Of a stretch of 64,000 bases of DNA, positions 42,876 through 52,624 are shown piece after piece. This stretch comes from JAICNG01 sp035249985. GTDB lineage: Bacteria > Gemmatimonadota > Gemmatimonadetes > Gemmatimonadales > Gemmatimonadaceae. A model generated the notes under the pieces. That model ran no database searches. It was not told the origin of the DNA and saw only the letters and a program-made list of their open reading frames with translations. The translations under genes and the position numbers were made by a program. The first letter of the stretch is position 1; each line of letters starts with the position of its first letter. The stretch covers positions 12,879 to 76,878 of the forward strand of contig DATFFP010000051.1 in the NCBI GenBank assembly GCA_035249985.1, in the 5' to 3' direction.

Positions 42876-45800
42876 GCCCCTGCGCCGACGGCCGCCTCGT
42901 CCGCTTCCAGTCGTCCCTCGATGGCCTCGTCGACCGACGCCCCGCCGCGCAGCCGCACGCTCACCAGCGATGACACGCCCGGCTCCTGCATCGTAACGCC
43001 ATACACGGCGTCCGCGGCTTCGGTCGTGGTGCGCGGATTGTGGGTGATGACGATGAACTGTGTGCTCTGCTTGAACTGGTTCAGCATGCGAACGAAACGC
43101 CCAATGTTCTGGTCATCGAGCGGCGCATCGACCTCGTCCAGCAGGCAGAAGGGGCTTGGCTTCGTGAGAAAGATGCCGAACAGCAGCGACAACGCGACCA
43201 GCGCGCGCTCGCCGCTCGACAGCAAGTGAATCCGTTGCGTGCGCTTGCCACGCGGCGAGGCGTGAATCTCGATGTCGCAGTCGAGTGGTGTCTCGGGATG
43301 CTCGAGGCGCAGATCGCATTCACCACCGCCGAACAACGTCATGAAGATCTGGCGAAAGTTCTCTCGCACCTGCGTGAACGTGGCGAGGAACAGCTCGCGC
43401 GCCGTGGAGTCGATCTCGCGAATCGCCTGTTGGAGCGAGCTCCGCGCGGCGGCGAGATCGGCGCGCTGCGTGCTGAGGAAGTCGAGTCGCTTCACTTCCT
43501 CCTCGTGCTCCTCGATCGCCAGCGGGTTCACCGGTCCCATCGCCTCGAGCTGCTCGCGAATCGCCTCGAGCTCGGCTCGCAGCCCTTGATCTTCTCCTTC
43601 CACCGCCGTGTGCGAGGCGAGCATCTCGTCGAGCGGACGCCGCCACTCCGCCTCCAGACGCTCGCGAATGGCCGTGCGCCGACCCGACAGCTCCGTCAAG
43701 CGAAGCTCCGCGTGATGCAGCTCGTCGCCGAGCGATGTCGCGAGGCGGCGCGCGTCGTCGACCGCTCGCTCCGCCTCGTCCAGCGCCGCGTCAGCCTGGC
43801 GAACCCCGTCCTCCGAGCGGGCGAGGCGCGCACGACCATCGGCGAATGTGGCCCGGCGCGTCTCGAGATCCGACTGCCACTCCGCCATGCGACCAGCGAG
43901 CACGCTATCGGTCGACGTGATGTCGGTCAGCTCGGCCAGGAGTTGCCGGAGACGGGCGGTGGCGACATCCGCCTCATCGGCCAGGTGCCGCTCGCGGTCG
44001 CGCGCGACCTGAAGCCGGGCCTGCGCCTGAGCGACTTCCACCTGGCCGCGCGTGCGCGCTTCCCGCACCTCATCCTGCTCCGCTTCCAGCGCAACCAGAC
44101 GCGTGCGCCACTCGGACAACGAGCCGGATGCGACATCGAGCGCGTTCGTCAGCTCTTCGAGGCGCTGATCGAGCTCTGCGGCCCGGGCCGAAAGGTCGCT
44201 TCGGCGAGACGTTAGGCGCTCGACGAGCGTATCGAGCGCCTCCAGCTCGCGGGTGGCTCGTCTGACGTCGCGCTCGGCCTCGGCGCGTCGCTCGTCGGTG
44301 CGACGGACCTGCTGATGCGCACCCTGACTCAGGTCACCCGCTTCCGTCGTCCCGCGCTCCGCGACGTCGAGCGCAGCGCGTGCAGCGTCCGCTTCCGCGT
44401 TGGCCGCCTGACGAGCGGCGTCGCTGGCACCCAGCTCGGCACGGAGCTCGAACAGTTCCGCCCGGCGGCGCAGCGGTCCTGGGCCAGCCGTGCGGCCCGG
44501 CAGCCACACGGCGCCTCGGCTGTCGAGAAACGCCGCGCCTTCATCGATGGGGCGCACCTGTCCCAGAAGTGAGCGCACCCATGGGCGCGCGACTTCCTGA
44601 GCCTCCAGCATTCCGGCGAGGGCGTCGCTGATCTCCCAGTCGGGATCGGCGGCATCGAGGGGCAGGAGGAGCAACGGGCCGGGATTCGTCGTCGCATGCC
44701 ACGCGCGGACGCTATCCGCCGCCTCGGCATCGCGCACCAACACCGCATGCACGCTCGGCCCAAGGAAGCGCTCCACAAGGATGGCGCCCGTGGCCTCGGC
44801 GGTGATGAAATCGGACAACGGTCCGAGAATGGCGCCATCCCCAAAGCGGGCGCGCTCCTGGAGCAGCTTGGCGGCGGCTGGCGCGAGCCCAACGCGCTCG
44901 CGCTCGAGCGTCTCCAGCGCGTTGACGCGACCGAGCAGGCTCGTGTGTGCCTCCTCTGCTCTGAACAGCTCGTCGCGCGCAGCGCTCTCCCGCGCCCTCG
45001 CGTCAGTGGCCGCCGTTCTCGCGACGACGAGCGCGTCCTCGGCCATCAGCGCCGCTGTCTTCGCCTCCTCCAGATCCCGCTCGGCAAGGTCCAGACGCGC
45101 TGTCGCGAGCGACAGCGCCTCGGCCAGCGTCTCGCGCTCTTCACGGAGACCGTCGATTCGCTGCCCGAGCTCCTCGATCTCGCGCGTCGCGCCCTCCCGA
45201 TCGAGCTCCAGTCGCCGCCGCTCGTCACGAAGCTCGCGCATGGCGCGCTCGGAGTCCTCTGTCGAGCGCCGCGCGTCGGCGACCTGTGTGCGGGCGGCGT
45301 CCTCCGCTTCCATGCGCTGCGCGAGCGACTCCTGCGCCGCGGCCAGCTCGGCCTCCAGCCTCGCGCGTTCCGTCGCAGCGCCTTCACGATCGGCGGCGAG
45401 GCGCGAGCCGCGCTCCTCGCCCGCCCGTCGCTCTTCTTCGGCGCGCTCGCGTCGCGCCATCGCATTGCGCTGACGCTCCTCGGCCACCGCGATCTCACTC
45501 TCGAGGCGCAGCACATCTTCCTGTTGGGCGCTGACGAGACGGGCCAGCTCTGCACGCTGTCCCTCCGCCGCCGCGCGCGCGTGATGCGCTTCTTCCCGGG
45601 CGCGTTCCGCGACGCGCATGCGTTCGTCCGAGCGCGGCACGTCCGCGCGGAGCGCGACCACGCGCTCCTCGAGCTGAACGAGCTCCTCGCTCCACGCTTC
45701 CATGTCACGCGACACGAGCGTCAGCTCGAGCGCGAAGCGGCGCGCCGTGAGCTCCGTGTGTCGCTCGGCACGCTTGCGCTGCCGTGCGAGCGAGCGAACC

Positions 45801-46402
45801 TGACTCTGCACCTCGTTGATGAGGTCATCGAGTCTCGAGAGATCGAGCGTCGTCTCCTCGAGGCGGCGCTCCGTGCTGCGCTTGCGGTCGCGGTAGAGAC
45901 CCACGCCGGCGGCCTCCTCGAAGAGCTCACGCCGGTCGTCGGGGCGGTCGGAGAGCAGCGCGTCGATCATCCTCGCTTCGATGACGACACCCGAATCGGC
46001 GCCGAGTCCCGTGCCACGCACGAGATCCTGAATGTCGCGGAGACGACAGGGCGCGCGATTGAGCAGGTAGTCGCTCTCGCCGCTTCTCGACAGGCGGCGA
46101 GTGATCACGACTTCCTTGAACGGCACTGGCAGTGCGCCGTCGTCATTCTCGAAGTGAAGCGACACCTCGGCAATGTTCACCGGCCGGCGCGCCGATGAGC
46201 CCTGGAAGATGACCTCTTCCATCTTCGCTCCGCGCAGCAGCCGCGCGCGCTGCTCGCCGAGGACCCAGCGAACCGCGTCGGAAACGTTCGACTTGCCGCA
46301 GCCATTCGGGCCGACGATCGCCGTGACGCCCGACTCGAAATCGAGATCGACGTGGTCGGCGAACGACTTGAATCCGTGGAGCTCGAGCTTGCGCAGTCGC
46401 AC
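42872..46402 (-). CDS. smc: Chromosome segregation protein SMC
   Basis: Structural-maintenance-of-chromosomes ATPase of 1176 residues. GTG start. Walker A GPNGCGKS is at 31-38; the coiled coils flank a hinge near 510-640 (GAILGPLSDFITAEATGAIL). The signature LLSSGERALVALSLLFG and Walker B PFCLLDEVDAPLDD are near the C-terminus. Full length. It organises and compacts the chromosome with ScpA and ScpB, whose genes are not in this window. It follows the SPOR gene and overlaps the FlgD-like gene. Confidence 0.96.
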   Translation of the reverse strand: MRLRKLELHGFKSFADHVDLDFESGVTAIVGPNGCGKSNVSDAVRWVLGEQRARLLRGAKMEEVIFQGSSARRPVNIAEVSLHFENDDGALPVPFKEVVITRRLSRSGESDYLLNRAPCRLRDIQDLVRGTGLGADSGVVIEARMIDALLSDRPDDRRELFEEAAGVGLYRDRKRSTERRLEETTLDLSRLDDLINEVQSQVRSLARQRKRAERHTELTARRFALELTLVSRDMEAWSEELVQLEERVVALRADVPRSDERMRVAERAREEAHHARAAAEGQRAELARLVSAQQEDVLRLESEIAVAEERQRNAMARRERAEEERRAGEERGSRLAADREGAATERARLEAELAAAQESLAQRMEAEDAARTQVADARRSTEDSERAMRELRDERRRLELDREGATREIEELGQRIDGLREERETLAEALSLATARLDLAERDLEEAKTAALMAEDALVVARTAATDARARESAARDELFRAEEAHTSLLGRVNALETLERERVGLAPAAAKLLQERARFGDGAILGPLSDFITAEATGAILVERFLGPSVHAVLVRDAEAADSVRAWHATTNPGPLLLLPLDAADPDWEISDALAGMLEAQEVARPWVRSLLGQVRPIDEGAAFLDSRGAVWLPGRTAGPGPLRRRAELFELRAELGASDAARQAANAEADAARAALDVAERGTTEAGDLSQGAHQQVRRTDERRAEAERDVRRATRELEALDTLVERLTSRRSDLSARAAELDQRLEELTNALDVASGSLSEWRTRLVALEAEQDEVREARTRGQVEVAQAQARLQVARDRERHLADEADVATARLRQLLAELTDITSTDSVLAGRMAEWQSDLETRRATFADGRARLARSEDGVRQADAALDEAERAVDDARRLATSLGDELHHAELRLTELSGRRTAIRERLEAEWRRPLDEMLASHTAVEGEDQGLRAELEAIREQLEAMGPVNPLAIEEHEEEVKRLDFLSTQRADLAAARSSLQQAIREIDSTARELFLATFTQVRENFRQIFMTLFGGGECDLRLEHPETPLDCDIEIHASPRGKRTQRIHLLSSGERALVALSLLFGIFLTKPSPFCLLDEVDAPLDDQNIGRFVRMLNQFKQSTQFIVITHNPRTTTEAADAVYGVTMQEPGVSSLVSVRLRGGASVDEAIEGRLEADEAAVGAGA

Positions 46403-47680
46403 CTAGATTCCTCTCCCTATGCGGTAGGCTACGGTCGCCTCGATTCCTGCACGCTTGAACATGTCGAGAAGCACCATCCCCTGCGAGGGGGTCTCGAATG
46501 CGCCAGCGTATACGCCAGCGTGACCCGCGTCACGTTCGAGCACATACGCCGGAAGTCCCTGTGCTCGCAGCTCCACCGCGCGAGCCATTGCGACGCTCGC
46601 GCTGAGGCTGTCGGCGATGCGCACCGCGTAGGGCGTCCGTCGCACCGACCCGAAGCCCATCTCCAGGACGCCCGAGGCGCGGAGCGCTGAAAGCGCCGAG
46701 TCCGCCTGCCGCTGCTCCTGCCATGCGCCAACGAGCACGCGATACCACCGAGCGCTGTCCGCGCCGAGGTGCAGTGGTGAGAACGTGGCTGCTGGAACCG
46801 AGCCAAGCGGATTGCTGAGCTGGCGACCCGCGGCGGCGAGGCTGTTCAGCATGACGACGTCGACGGAGTACACCGCCGCCTCGCTGGAATCGCTCTCGGC
46901 GGCGGCGATTGCTCCGGCACGTTGCGCCTCGGTCGAGGAGCCCGCCGCGATCGATCCGTCATCGGGATCGTCGATCCGATCCCACGCGAAGAGGGCGCCC
47001 CCGGCGACGAGGACGACGAGCCCAGCCGCCAGCATCGCCGCCCGCCTGGCCGGCGCCTGACGAGTGACACGCGAGAGCATTCCTGGTTGCGGCGTCGACG
47101 GCAGCGGCACCGCGGTCGCGTCGGCGCTGATCCGGCGAGCGCGCGGCACCGTCGCGATGATGTGACGCGCTTCCGGATACTCCACCTCGCCCACCACGAC
47201 GATCCCATCCGTATCCTCGACGAAGCCAGCGAGCCCTTCGGCGTTTGGGGGAAGAACGATGCACAGCAGCGCACCCTCGGCGCGGAATGCCATCGTGAGG
47301 CGGCGCCACCGCTCGCGCCGCAGGAGCGTTCCGTAGTCGAACGGCCCGACGCCGCTCGGCAACACGAAGAGCGTTCCGTCAGGATTGGCGGGATGCGCGA
47401 TCTTCCGCAACGACACGCCGTGCAGGAAATGATCGATGACGCCGTGCGACCTCCCGTCCCGGGGCAGGAGCCGCTGCAGGGGAGCAAGCTCACCCACCGC
47501 ATCGACGATGGCGACGCGCCGGGTGCGAACGTGTGCTTTCGCGAGTGCCAGTGCGACGTTCGCGGCATCGTCATCCAGCTCGCCCACGACGACGATGCAG
47601 GTCCGGTCCTGAAGCAGCGGCGCAACGTCGCGCGCCGCCTCCTCCCATCGCTTCACGGATACCGAGACGTCAGCCGCCAT
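46403..47680 (-). CDS. MinD/ParA-like domain without Walker A, transmembrane helix and SPOR domain
   Basis: Protein of 425 residues. The N-terminal part resembles a ParA/CpsD-type fold (IVVVGELDDDAANVALALAK, RVAIVDAVGELAPLQRLL, GTLFVLPSGVGPFDYGTLL), but the Walker A Lys is absent (GELDDDAAN). A transmembrane helix near 212-232 (AAMLAAGLVVLVAGGALFAW) is followed by a linker and a C-terminal SPOR-type region (WYRVLVGAWQEQRQADSALS, then GVYAGAFETPSQGMVLL). SPOR domains bind denuded peptidoglycan at division sites. The pseudo-ATPase could anchor division proteins. It sits between another SPOR protein and smc on one strand. Confidence 0.82.
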   Translation of the reverse strand: MAADVSVSVKRWEEAARDVAPLLQDRTCIVVVGELDDDAANVALALAKAHVRTRRVAIVDAVGELAPLQRLLPRDGRSHGVIDHFLHGVSLRKIAHPANPDGTLFVLPSGVGPFDYGTLLRRERWRRLTMAFRAEGALLCIVLPPNAEGLAGFVEDTDGIVVVGEVEYPEARHIIATVPRARRISADATAVPLPSTPQPGMLSRVTRQAPARRAAMLAAGLVVLVAGGALFAWDRIDDPDDGSIAAGSSTEAQRAGAIAAAESDSSEAAVYSVDVVMLNSLAAAGRQLSNPLGSVPAATFSPLHLGADSARWYRVLVGAWQEQRQADSALSALRASGVLEMGFGSVRRTPYAVRIADSLSASVAMARAVELRAQGLPAYVLERDAGHAGVYAGAFETPSQGMVLLDMFKRAGIEATVAYRIGRGI

Positions 47681-49189
47681 CTACGGTCGCCCCTCGTAAA
47701 TCCAGTAGGAGCGCCCGGTGCTGCGCGCCACCTGTTCGGCCCGTTCACGTGTGGGATATGGACCGAGAACGACCCGCCAGATGTCTAGCCCACCCTGCGT
47801 CGTCCGCACGACGTGCGCGCGCTGCCCCTCGGCCTGTATCTCATTCGCGGCCGCGATGGCGGCCGCCTCCGCGCGCAGCGCGGCGAACTGCACGGTGAAG
47901 CCAGGGCTCGTCACCGGAGGGGTGGGAGGCGGCGTCGTGTCGCGCGGCGGGGTCGCGACGCTCTCCGGTAGGGGTGTCAACGAGTCTGGCGACGGAGTGA
48001 CCGCGAACGGATCCAGAGTGTCGCCAGAATCGGGAGGTGTCGTGTCCATCCCCTCGAATTGCACCGGCTCATCGAGCGACGCACTCCGCGGGCGGAATCC
48101 ATTCCACTCGATGAAATACCAGAGGTCGCGTCCGCCACCGGCGACGCGGCGAATCGCCTCGAGCGAGTCGCTGTCGACGAGCACGACGTCGTTTCCGCGC
48201 AGGAGCGCCAGGGCGCCGTCGGGTGTGACGAGCGGAAGGTCTTCGCGCCAGCCAGTGGCGACGCGCCCAACGAGCGTATCGGTGGCGATGGCGACGATCC
48301 ACGCCGAGTCCTTCGCCGCCGCGCGGGCGATCACGAAGCGACCCGTCGGATCCATGCGAAGCTCGCGGGAGGTATCGGGAAGGGTGATGCGCGCCGCGAT
48401 CTCCTCCGCATAACGATCGACCACGGTCAGCTCCGCGGAGCCCGCGGTGAGGAGATAAATCCGGTCACCGCTGGGCGTCGTTACCGCGGAGCGAATGCGC
48501 TGCGGCACCCGAACGCTCGGTACGGCCGCGAGATCGCGCGCCCGCACGCCAATGAGGCCGGTGTCCACGGTGAAATACAGGCGGTCGCCCAGCGGCGTCC
48601 CAATCGCCTGTTGCGCGCGGGGCAGGCGCGCGGTGTCGACGAGCGATTCCTGCGGCGGATGCATGCGCCATACGGTCGTTCCGGTTCGCGCGTCGGCGAC
48701 GACGAGGAGTCCGCCATCGGACTGCGGGAAGAGCTCACGCGGCGATACCGGTGGCTTGAAGCGCCACTCTCCGGCGGGCGTCAGGCGGCGGATCGTTCCA
48801 TCGACCGCCACGCCGTAGATCGCGTTTCCGTCCTGCGAGGCGGCGTACGACAACCGGGCCTTCGTCTCCCGGGCGACGTCGCCAGTTCGCAGATCGACGC
48901 GGAGGGGAACGCCCCTGGTGTCAAGCGCGGCCACGCTTCCCGCGTCGGAATCGAATCCCAGCACGCGCTGCACGGAGGGAACCGCCGCCCGCGACGTCCA
49001 CACGAGGGAGTCGACCTGCGGATACGCGAAGGCGCGCAGTGGTCCGCCCGCCCGCGCGAAGCGGAGCAGGAGGCGGTCAGCGCCGCCGGCGGACATGACG
49101 GTGGGTGAGTCGCTGGCGGAAGGATCATCGCCGCGCTCGGAGCCGGAGCAGGCCGCGAGCACGAGTGCCAGCGCGAGGAGAGTGCGCAC
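47681..49189 (-). CDS. SPOR-domain lipoprotein with beta-propeller-like body
   Basis: Lipoprotein of 502 residues. The lipobox LAAC follows a short hydrophobic leader. The middle (about 45-360) is rich in repeated strands of a beta-propeller type (VWTSRAAVPSVQRVLGFDSD, IYGVAVDGTIRRLTPAGEW, VRVPQRIRSAVTTPSGDRIY). A Pro/Thr/Asp-rich linker (DTTPPDSGDTLDPFAVTPSP) leads to a SPOR domain (FTVQFAALRAEAAAIAAANE, DIWRVVLGPYPTRERAEQVA). It probably binds cell-wall glycans at the septum. It lies directly before the membrane SPOR protein and smc, so a joint role in division and segregation is reasonable. Confidence 0.85.
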   Translation of the reverse strand: MRTLLALALVLAACSGSERGDDPSASDSPTVMSAGGADRLLLRFARAGGPLRAFAYPQVDSLVWTSRAAVPSVQRVLGFDSDAGSVAALDTRGVPLRVDLRTGDVARETKARLSYAASQDGNAIYGVAVDGTIRRLTPAGEWRFKPPVSPRELFPQSDGGLLVVADARTGTTVWRMHPPQESLVDTARLPRAQQAIGTPLGDRLYFTVDTGLIGVRARDLAAVPSVRVPQRIRSAVTTPSGDRIYLLTAGSAELTVVDRYAEEIAARITLPDTSRELRMDPTGRFVIARAAAKDSAWIVAIATDTLVGRVATGWREDLPLVTPDGALALLRGNDVVLVDSDSLEAIRRVAGGGRDLWYFIEWNGFRPRSASLDEPVQFEGMDTTPPDSGDTLDPFAVTPSPDSLTPLPESVATPPRDTTPPPTPPVTSPGFTVQFAALRAEAAAIAAANEIQAEGQRAHVVRTTQGGLDIWRVVLGPYPTRERAEQVARSTGRSYWIYEGRP

Positions 49190-49228
49190 GGGGGGAAAAT
49201 AGCGATGGAACCGGGGGCAACAAAGGGA

Positions 49229-49368
49229 TCAGGAGCTAGGGGTCAGGGGTCAGGGGTGGAAAAAGGGGCCGCCGCGCTTCGCGCGTGCGGCCCCTCATCG
49301 GATGAGCGCGGCAGCGGAGCTGCCGCACCTTTCCACCCCTGACCCCTGAGCCCTGACCCCTAGCTCCT
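49229..49368. repeat. Heptamer inverted repeat, GGGTCAG word, with unequal arms
   Basis: Left arm 49229-49262 and right arm 49330-49368 match except that the right arm has one additional 7-base word (GGCTCAG on the complementary strand). Between them are two extra hairpins: GGGGCCGC with GCGGCCCC, and GCGGCAG with CTGCCGC. The TAG stop of the big barrel gene lies within the edge of the right arm. Confidence 0.88.
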
Positions 49369-52300
49369 AAAAGCTCGGGCCCAACGAGAACCTCCAATAC
49401 TTGTCCCGCCTCGGATCGTCCAGAGGAATCGCGTAATCCCACCGCAGCAACGCGAAGTTGAAGAGGTTCACCCGAACGCCGAATCCGTAGCTTCGCAGCG
49501 CGTGCCGCTGGAATGCCGGATCGAACCCCGCCGGCCTCGACCAGTGCAGGTTCTGCCCCTCGAACCACGTGAGGCCGACGTCGTAGAACACCAGCCCCTC
49601 GATAGGCGGCAGCGAAATGGGGAGGAGACCGATGTCGACGCGCCGCAGCAGCGGGAACCGCACCTCGACGTTGGCGACGGCGATGCGACTGCCCACGAGC
49701 GGTGAGCAGCGGTAGTACCGCGGATCGTCGCTCGACGGATCGTTGAAGGCGCATTGCCTGATCTCGTTGAGCGCGAACTCCTCCCGGTCGTAGCCCCGAA
49801 GCAGCTCGGGATATCCGATGTACTTGCGGAGCGTATCGGCGTCGCGGCCGTCGGACACGCTGGCGAGCAGACGTGTCGAAAGCGTGAGGAAGTTGAACAG
49901 GATTGGATCGTACCGTCGATAATCGAGGAGGTAATCCATCCACTTGTACGTCCCGATGATCGGCTCGACTTGCAACCGATAGCGCCGACCCATGATCGGG
50001 CCCGTGTAGCCCCACAGCACGTTGTCGGATACGAAGGCCGCGTAGGGCTGGACGTAGTTGATGCTCGGCTGGTGGACTTCGTCGAGTATCTGGAACGGCG
50101 TCGCCGCACCGGTGAACTCGTTGATCAGACGCCCAATGAACAGCGACGAGCGGTCGACGTTCGACAGCCGCGCTCCGAACTCGGTGCGCGTGAATCGGTC
50201 GAACGGATAGATGCCGATGCCGAAGACCTGCCGCTCGATGATCCGCGTGATCGGGTAGATCTCTTCCCAGACGCCGTCGCCAATGGGCTGGAGCGCGCCG
50301 ACTTCGGGGAAGTAGTACGGCGACTGATAGGCACCCACCGCGTACTGCATCCGACGCGACAGGTTGGTGTACGCGCTGTACACGCGCGCCTCGCTCAACC
50401 GCCCATTCACTTCGCCAGAGAAGGCGAGGCGGTGGTTGCCGAGCATGTCGCTCAGGACGATCTGCGTTCCGCCGAAGAACCCGCGGCCGAAGTTGTACTG
50501 CTCGTACCCGATCGTCGGACGGGCGACATAGTCGGGGCTGAAACGAACCTTGTAGTCGTACGTCTTGAACCCTCCCGCGTCCGGCAGCGCCATGGCCGCG
50601 CTATCGAGCAGCGCCGCGACGCTGATCGGCCCGCCACGCGAGGCCAGCTCGGCGGCCGGCGGTGGGTTCTGTGAGGGACGGATGCCCGCCGGACTCCGGT
50701 AGTACGAGTAGTGCGAGTTCGTGCCATTGCTGTCGACCGCCGCGGTCAGCGTCGCGCCGGTATCGGAGGGGAGGACGGCACTCGACACCAGCACCGTGTC
50801 ACTCGTGGGCGCGCCCGCCACCAGAGGCGTGCGGGGCTCCGGAGCCCGATAGGGCGACCGTTTCAGTGACCGCGGATTGTCGATCGACCAGATGGTGTAG
50901 TCGCCGTTCTCGTAGTAGGTGATCGCCAGCTTGTCGGCTTGACGCGCCCATGAGATCACCGGGCTGTAGTTCGTGGCGGCGGTGATGCCACCGACCACGT
51001 TCGTCAGCTGGAAATGCTCGCTGGTCTCGACCTCGTAAAGGAAAAGATTCTGGATGCCGGTTCGCGTCGAGACGTAGGCGATCGACCGGCTGTCGGGCGA
51101 CCACATCGGGTTGATGTTGTGCGCGTCCTGTCCGGGAAGCACGTCGATGCGTCCCGTCTCGAGATCATATGTGCTGATCTTCCAGGCGCTGTACCGAAGG
51201 ACGTTGAAGTCGGTCTCTGCCCCGCGATCGCTGGCGAACGCGATACGCTTGCCATCGGGCGACCACTGCGGCTGCAGGTCACCGTGGCGGTCGTTGGTCA
51301 GCTGCGTGAGCTGCGAACCGTCCGACTGGACGAGGTAGAGATCGCTGATCCCGCCGAGGTGGCCGGAAAAGACGAGGCGGCTGCCGTCTGGCGACCACGA
51401 CGGGCCGGTGACGCCCTCGAGGTGCGTGTCGATGCGACGAATGACCTTCTGCTTCCGGACGTCGAGCAGATACAGGACGTCCTTCCCCTTGCGCTGCGCG
51501 GTGAACGCGAGCGTGCGGCCGTCCGGCGAGAAAGAGCTCTGCGAGTACAGCAGGCGCAGCTCCTCGAACTCCGGATTCGTCGTGCTCTTGACGAGCCGCT
51601 TGAGGCGCTTGCCCGTTCGCGCATCGGCCATCCAGAGGTCGATGAAGATCTGGCCGCGGAGAAAGCTCCCGTTGGACAGGAAGACGATTTGCTCGCCGTT
51701 AGGCGACAGGGCGGGGGCGAGAAAGATCGCGCCGCCGCTCCGGCGCTCGGAGAGCAGGGGTTGCGCGTATTTCCGGGCACGTTCCAGGTCGGCGATCTGC
51801 GGCAGGTGCTTGACCTGCATCGCCTCCTTCCACTCATCGCCGAGGTCCTCGAGCGACTTCCCGAGCTCGCGGCGGAACGCGCGTTCGACACCCACGTTGG
51901 GTGCCGCCTGGAGGATCGCTCCGATGACCTCGTCTCCCCACCGATCGCCGACGTACTCCCAGAGCGCCTGCCCGATGTCGTACGGGTTATGCTGATCCGG
52001 CCGCATCGTCAGCTGCTCGATCGTCGGTAGCCGGCCGTTGAGCGCTGCGTCTCGCATCACCGTGTTCGCGAACGGGTCGCCGGGTCCGAGCGACAGATAC
52101 TCCGCCATGCCTTCGGCGAACCAGTACGGCATTGCCTGCTGCTGAAGCGTCTGCAGACCCGCGCCTGCCTTGCCGCGAGAGTAGATGTCGTACTGGAATT
52201 CGTGCACCATCTCGTGTGTCAGCACCTGCTCGAACGATCCGTAATCGCCCGTAAAGGGCATCAGGATCCGGTGGCGCAGGGCCTCGGTAACGCCGCCCGT

Positions 52301-52624
52301 GAACTCACCGAGATCGCCGGTGACGTTGTTTTGCCCGAAGTCGGATCGCGAGGCGAACAGGACGATCGGCTTCTTCTCGCGAAACTCGTGACCGAGGATT
52401 CGCGAGAGGCGCCCGTATGCGCGCTCGGCCATTCGGCCAGCGTCGCGGGCCGCCGTCTCCTCACCCTGGTAGTAGTGCACGAGGAAGTGGTCGGTCTCGA
52501 TGACCTTCCAGTCGAACGAGTCGTACTGGACCTGGTTCTGCCCGAAGTAGAACTGGGCTTCCGCGCGCGGGGCGATCGCCAGTACGGCGGCGAGCGCACC
52601 CAGCAGCAATCTCCGTTCGATCAC
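49367..52624 (-). CDS. HExxH peptidase-like, TolB-type propeller and outer-membrane barrel fusion
   Basis: Exported protein of 1085 residues. The GTG at 52624 overlaps the rsfS stop and starts a signal peptide (LLLGALAAVLAIAPRAEAQF). About residues 30-270 are a gluzincin-like peptidase (MA-type) domain with LTHEMVHEFQY and AEGMAEYL giving a HExxH-Glu zinc site. Residues about 290-590 are PD40/TolB propeller blades (PSWSPDGSRLVFSG, PQWSPDGKRIAFAS, PMWSPDSRSIAYVS). The rest is a beta-barrel (Omp85/surface-antigen-like) ending FSLGPSF. The last three residues and the stop adjoin a heptamer hairpin. It may process proteins at the outer membrane. The substrate is unknown. Confidence 0.85.
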   Translation of the reverse strand: MIERRLLLGALAAVLAIAPRAEAQFYFGQNQVQYDSFDWKVIETDHFLVHYYQGEETAARDAGRMAERAYGRLSRILGHEFREKKPIVLFASRSDFGQNNVTGDLGEFTGGVTEALRHRILMPFTGDYGSFEQVLTHEMVHEFQYDIYSRGKAGAGLQTLQQQAMPYWFAEGMAEYLSLGPGDPFANTVMRDAALNGRLPTIEQLTMRPDQHNPYDIGQALWEYVGDRWGDEVIGAILQAAPNVGVERAFRRELGKSLEDLGDEWKEAMQVKHLPQIADLERARKYAQPLLSERRSGGAIFLAPALSPNGEQIVFLSNGSFLRGQIFIDLWMADARTGKRLKRLVKSTTNPEFEELRLLYSQSSFSPDGRTLAFTAQRKGKDVLYLLDVRKQKVIRRIDTHLEGVTGPSWSPDGSRLVFSGHLGGISDLYLVQSDGSQLTQLTNDRHGDLQPQWSPDGKRIAFASDRGAETDFNVLRYSAWKISTYDLETGRIDVLPGQDAHNINPMWSPDSRSIAYVSTRTGIQNLFLYEVETSEHFQLTNVVGGITAATNYSPVISWARQADKLAITYYENGDYTIWSIDNPRSLKRSPYRAPEPRTPLVAGAPTSDTVLVSSAVLPSDTGATLTAAVDSNGTNSHYSYYRSPAGIRPSQNPPPAAELASRGGPISVAALLDSAAMALPDAGGFKTYDYKVRFSPDYVARPTIGYEQYNFGRGFFGGTQIVLSDMLGNHRLAFSGEVNGRLSEARVYSAYTNLSRRMQYAVGAYQSPYYFPEVGALQPIGDGVWEEIYPITRIIERQVFGIGIYPFDRFTRTEFGARLSNVDRSSLFIGRLINEFTGAATPFQILDEVHQPSINYVQPYAAFVSDNVLWGYTGPIMGRRYRLQVEPIIGTYKWMDYLLDYRRYDPILFNFLTLSTRLLASVSDGRDADTLRKYIGYPELLRGYDREEFALNEIRQCAFNDPSSDDPRYYRCSPLVGSRIAVANVEVRFPLLRRVDIGLLPISLPPIEGLVFYDVGLTWFEGQNLHWSRPAGFDPAFQRHALRSYGFGVRVNLFNFALLRWDYAIPLDDPRRDKYWRFSLGPSF

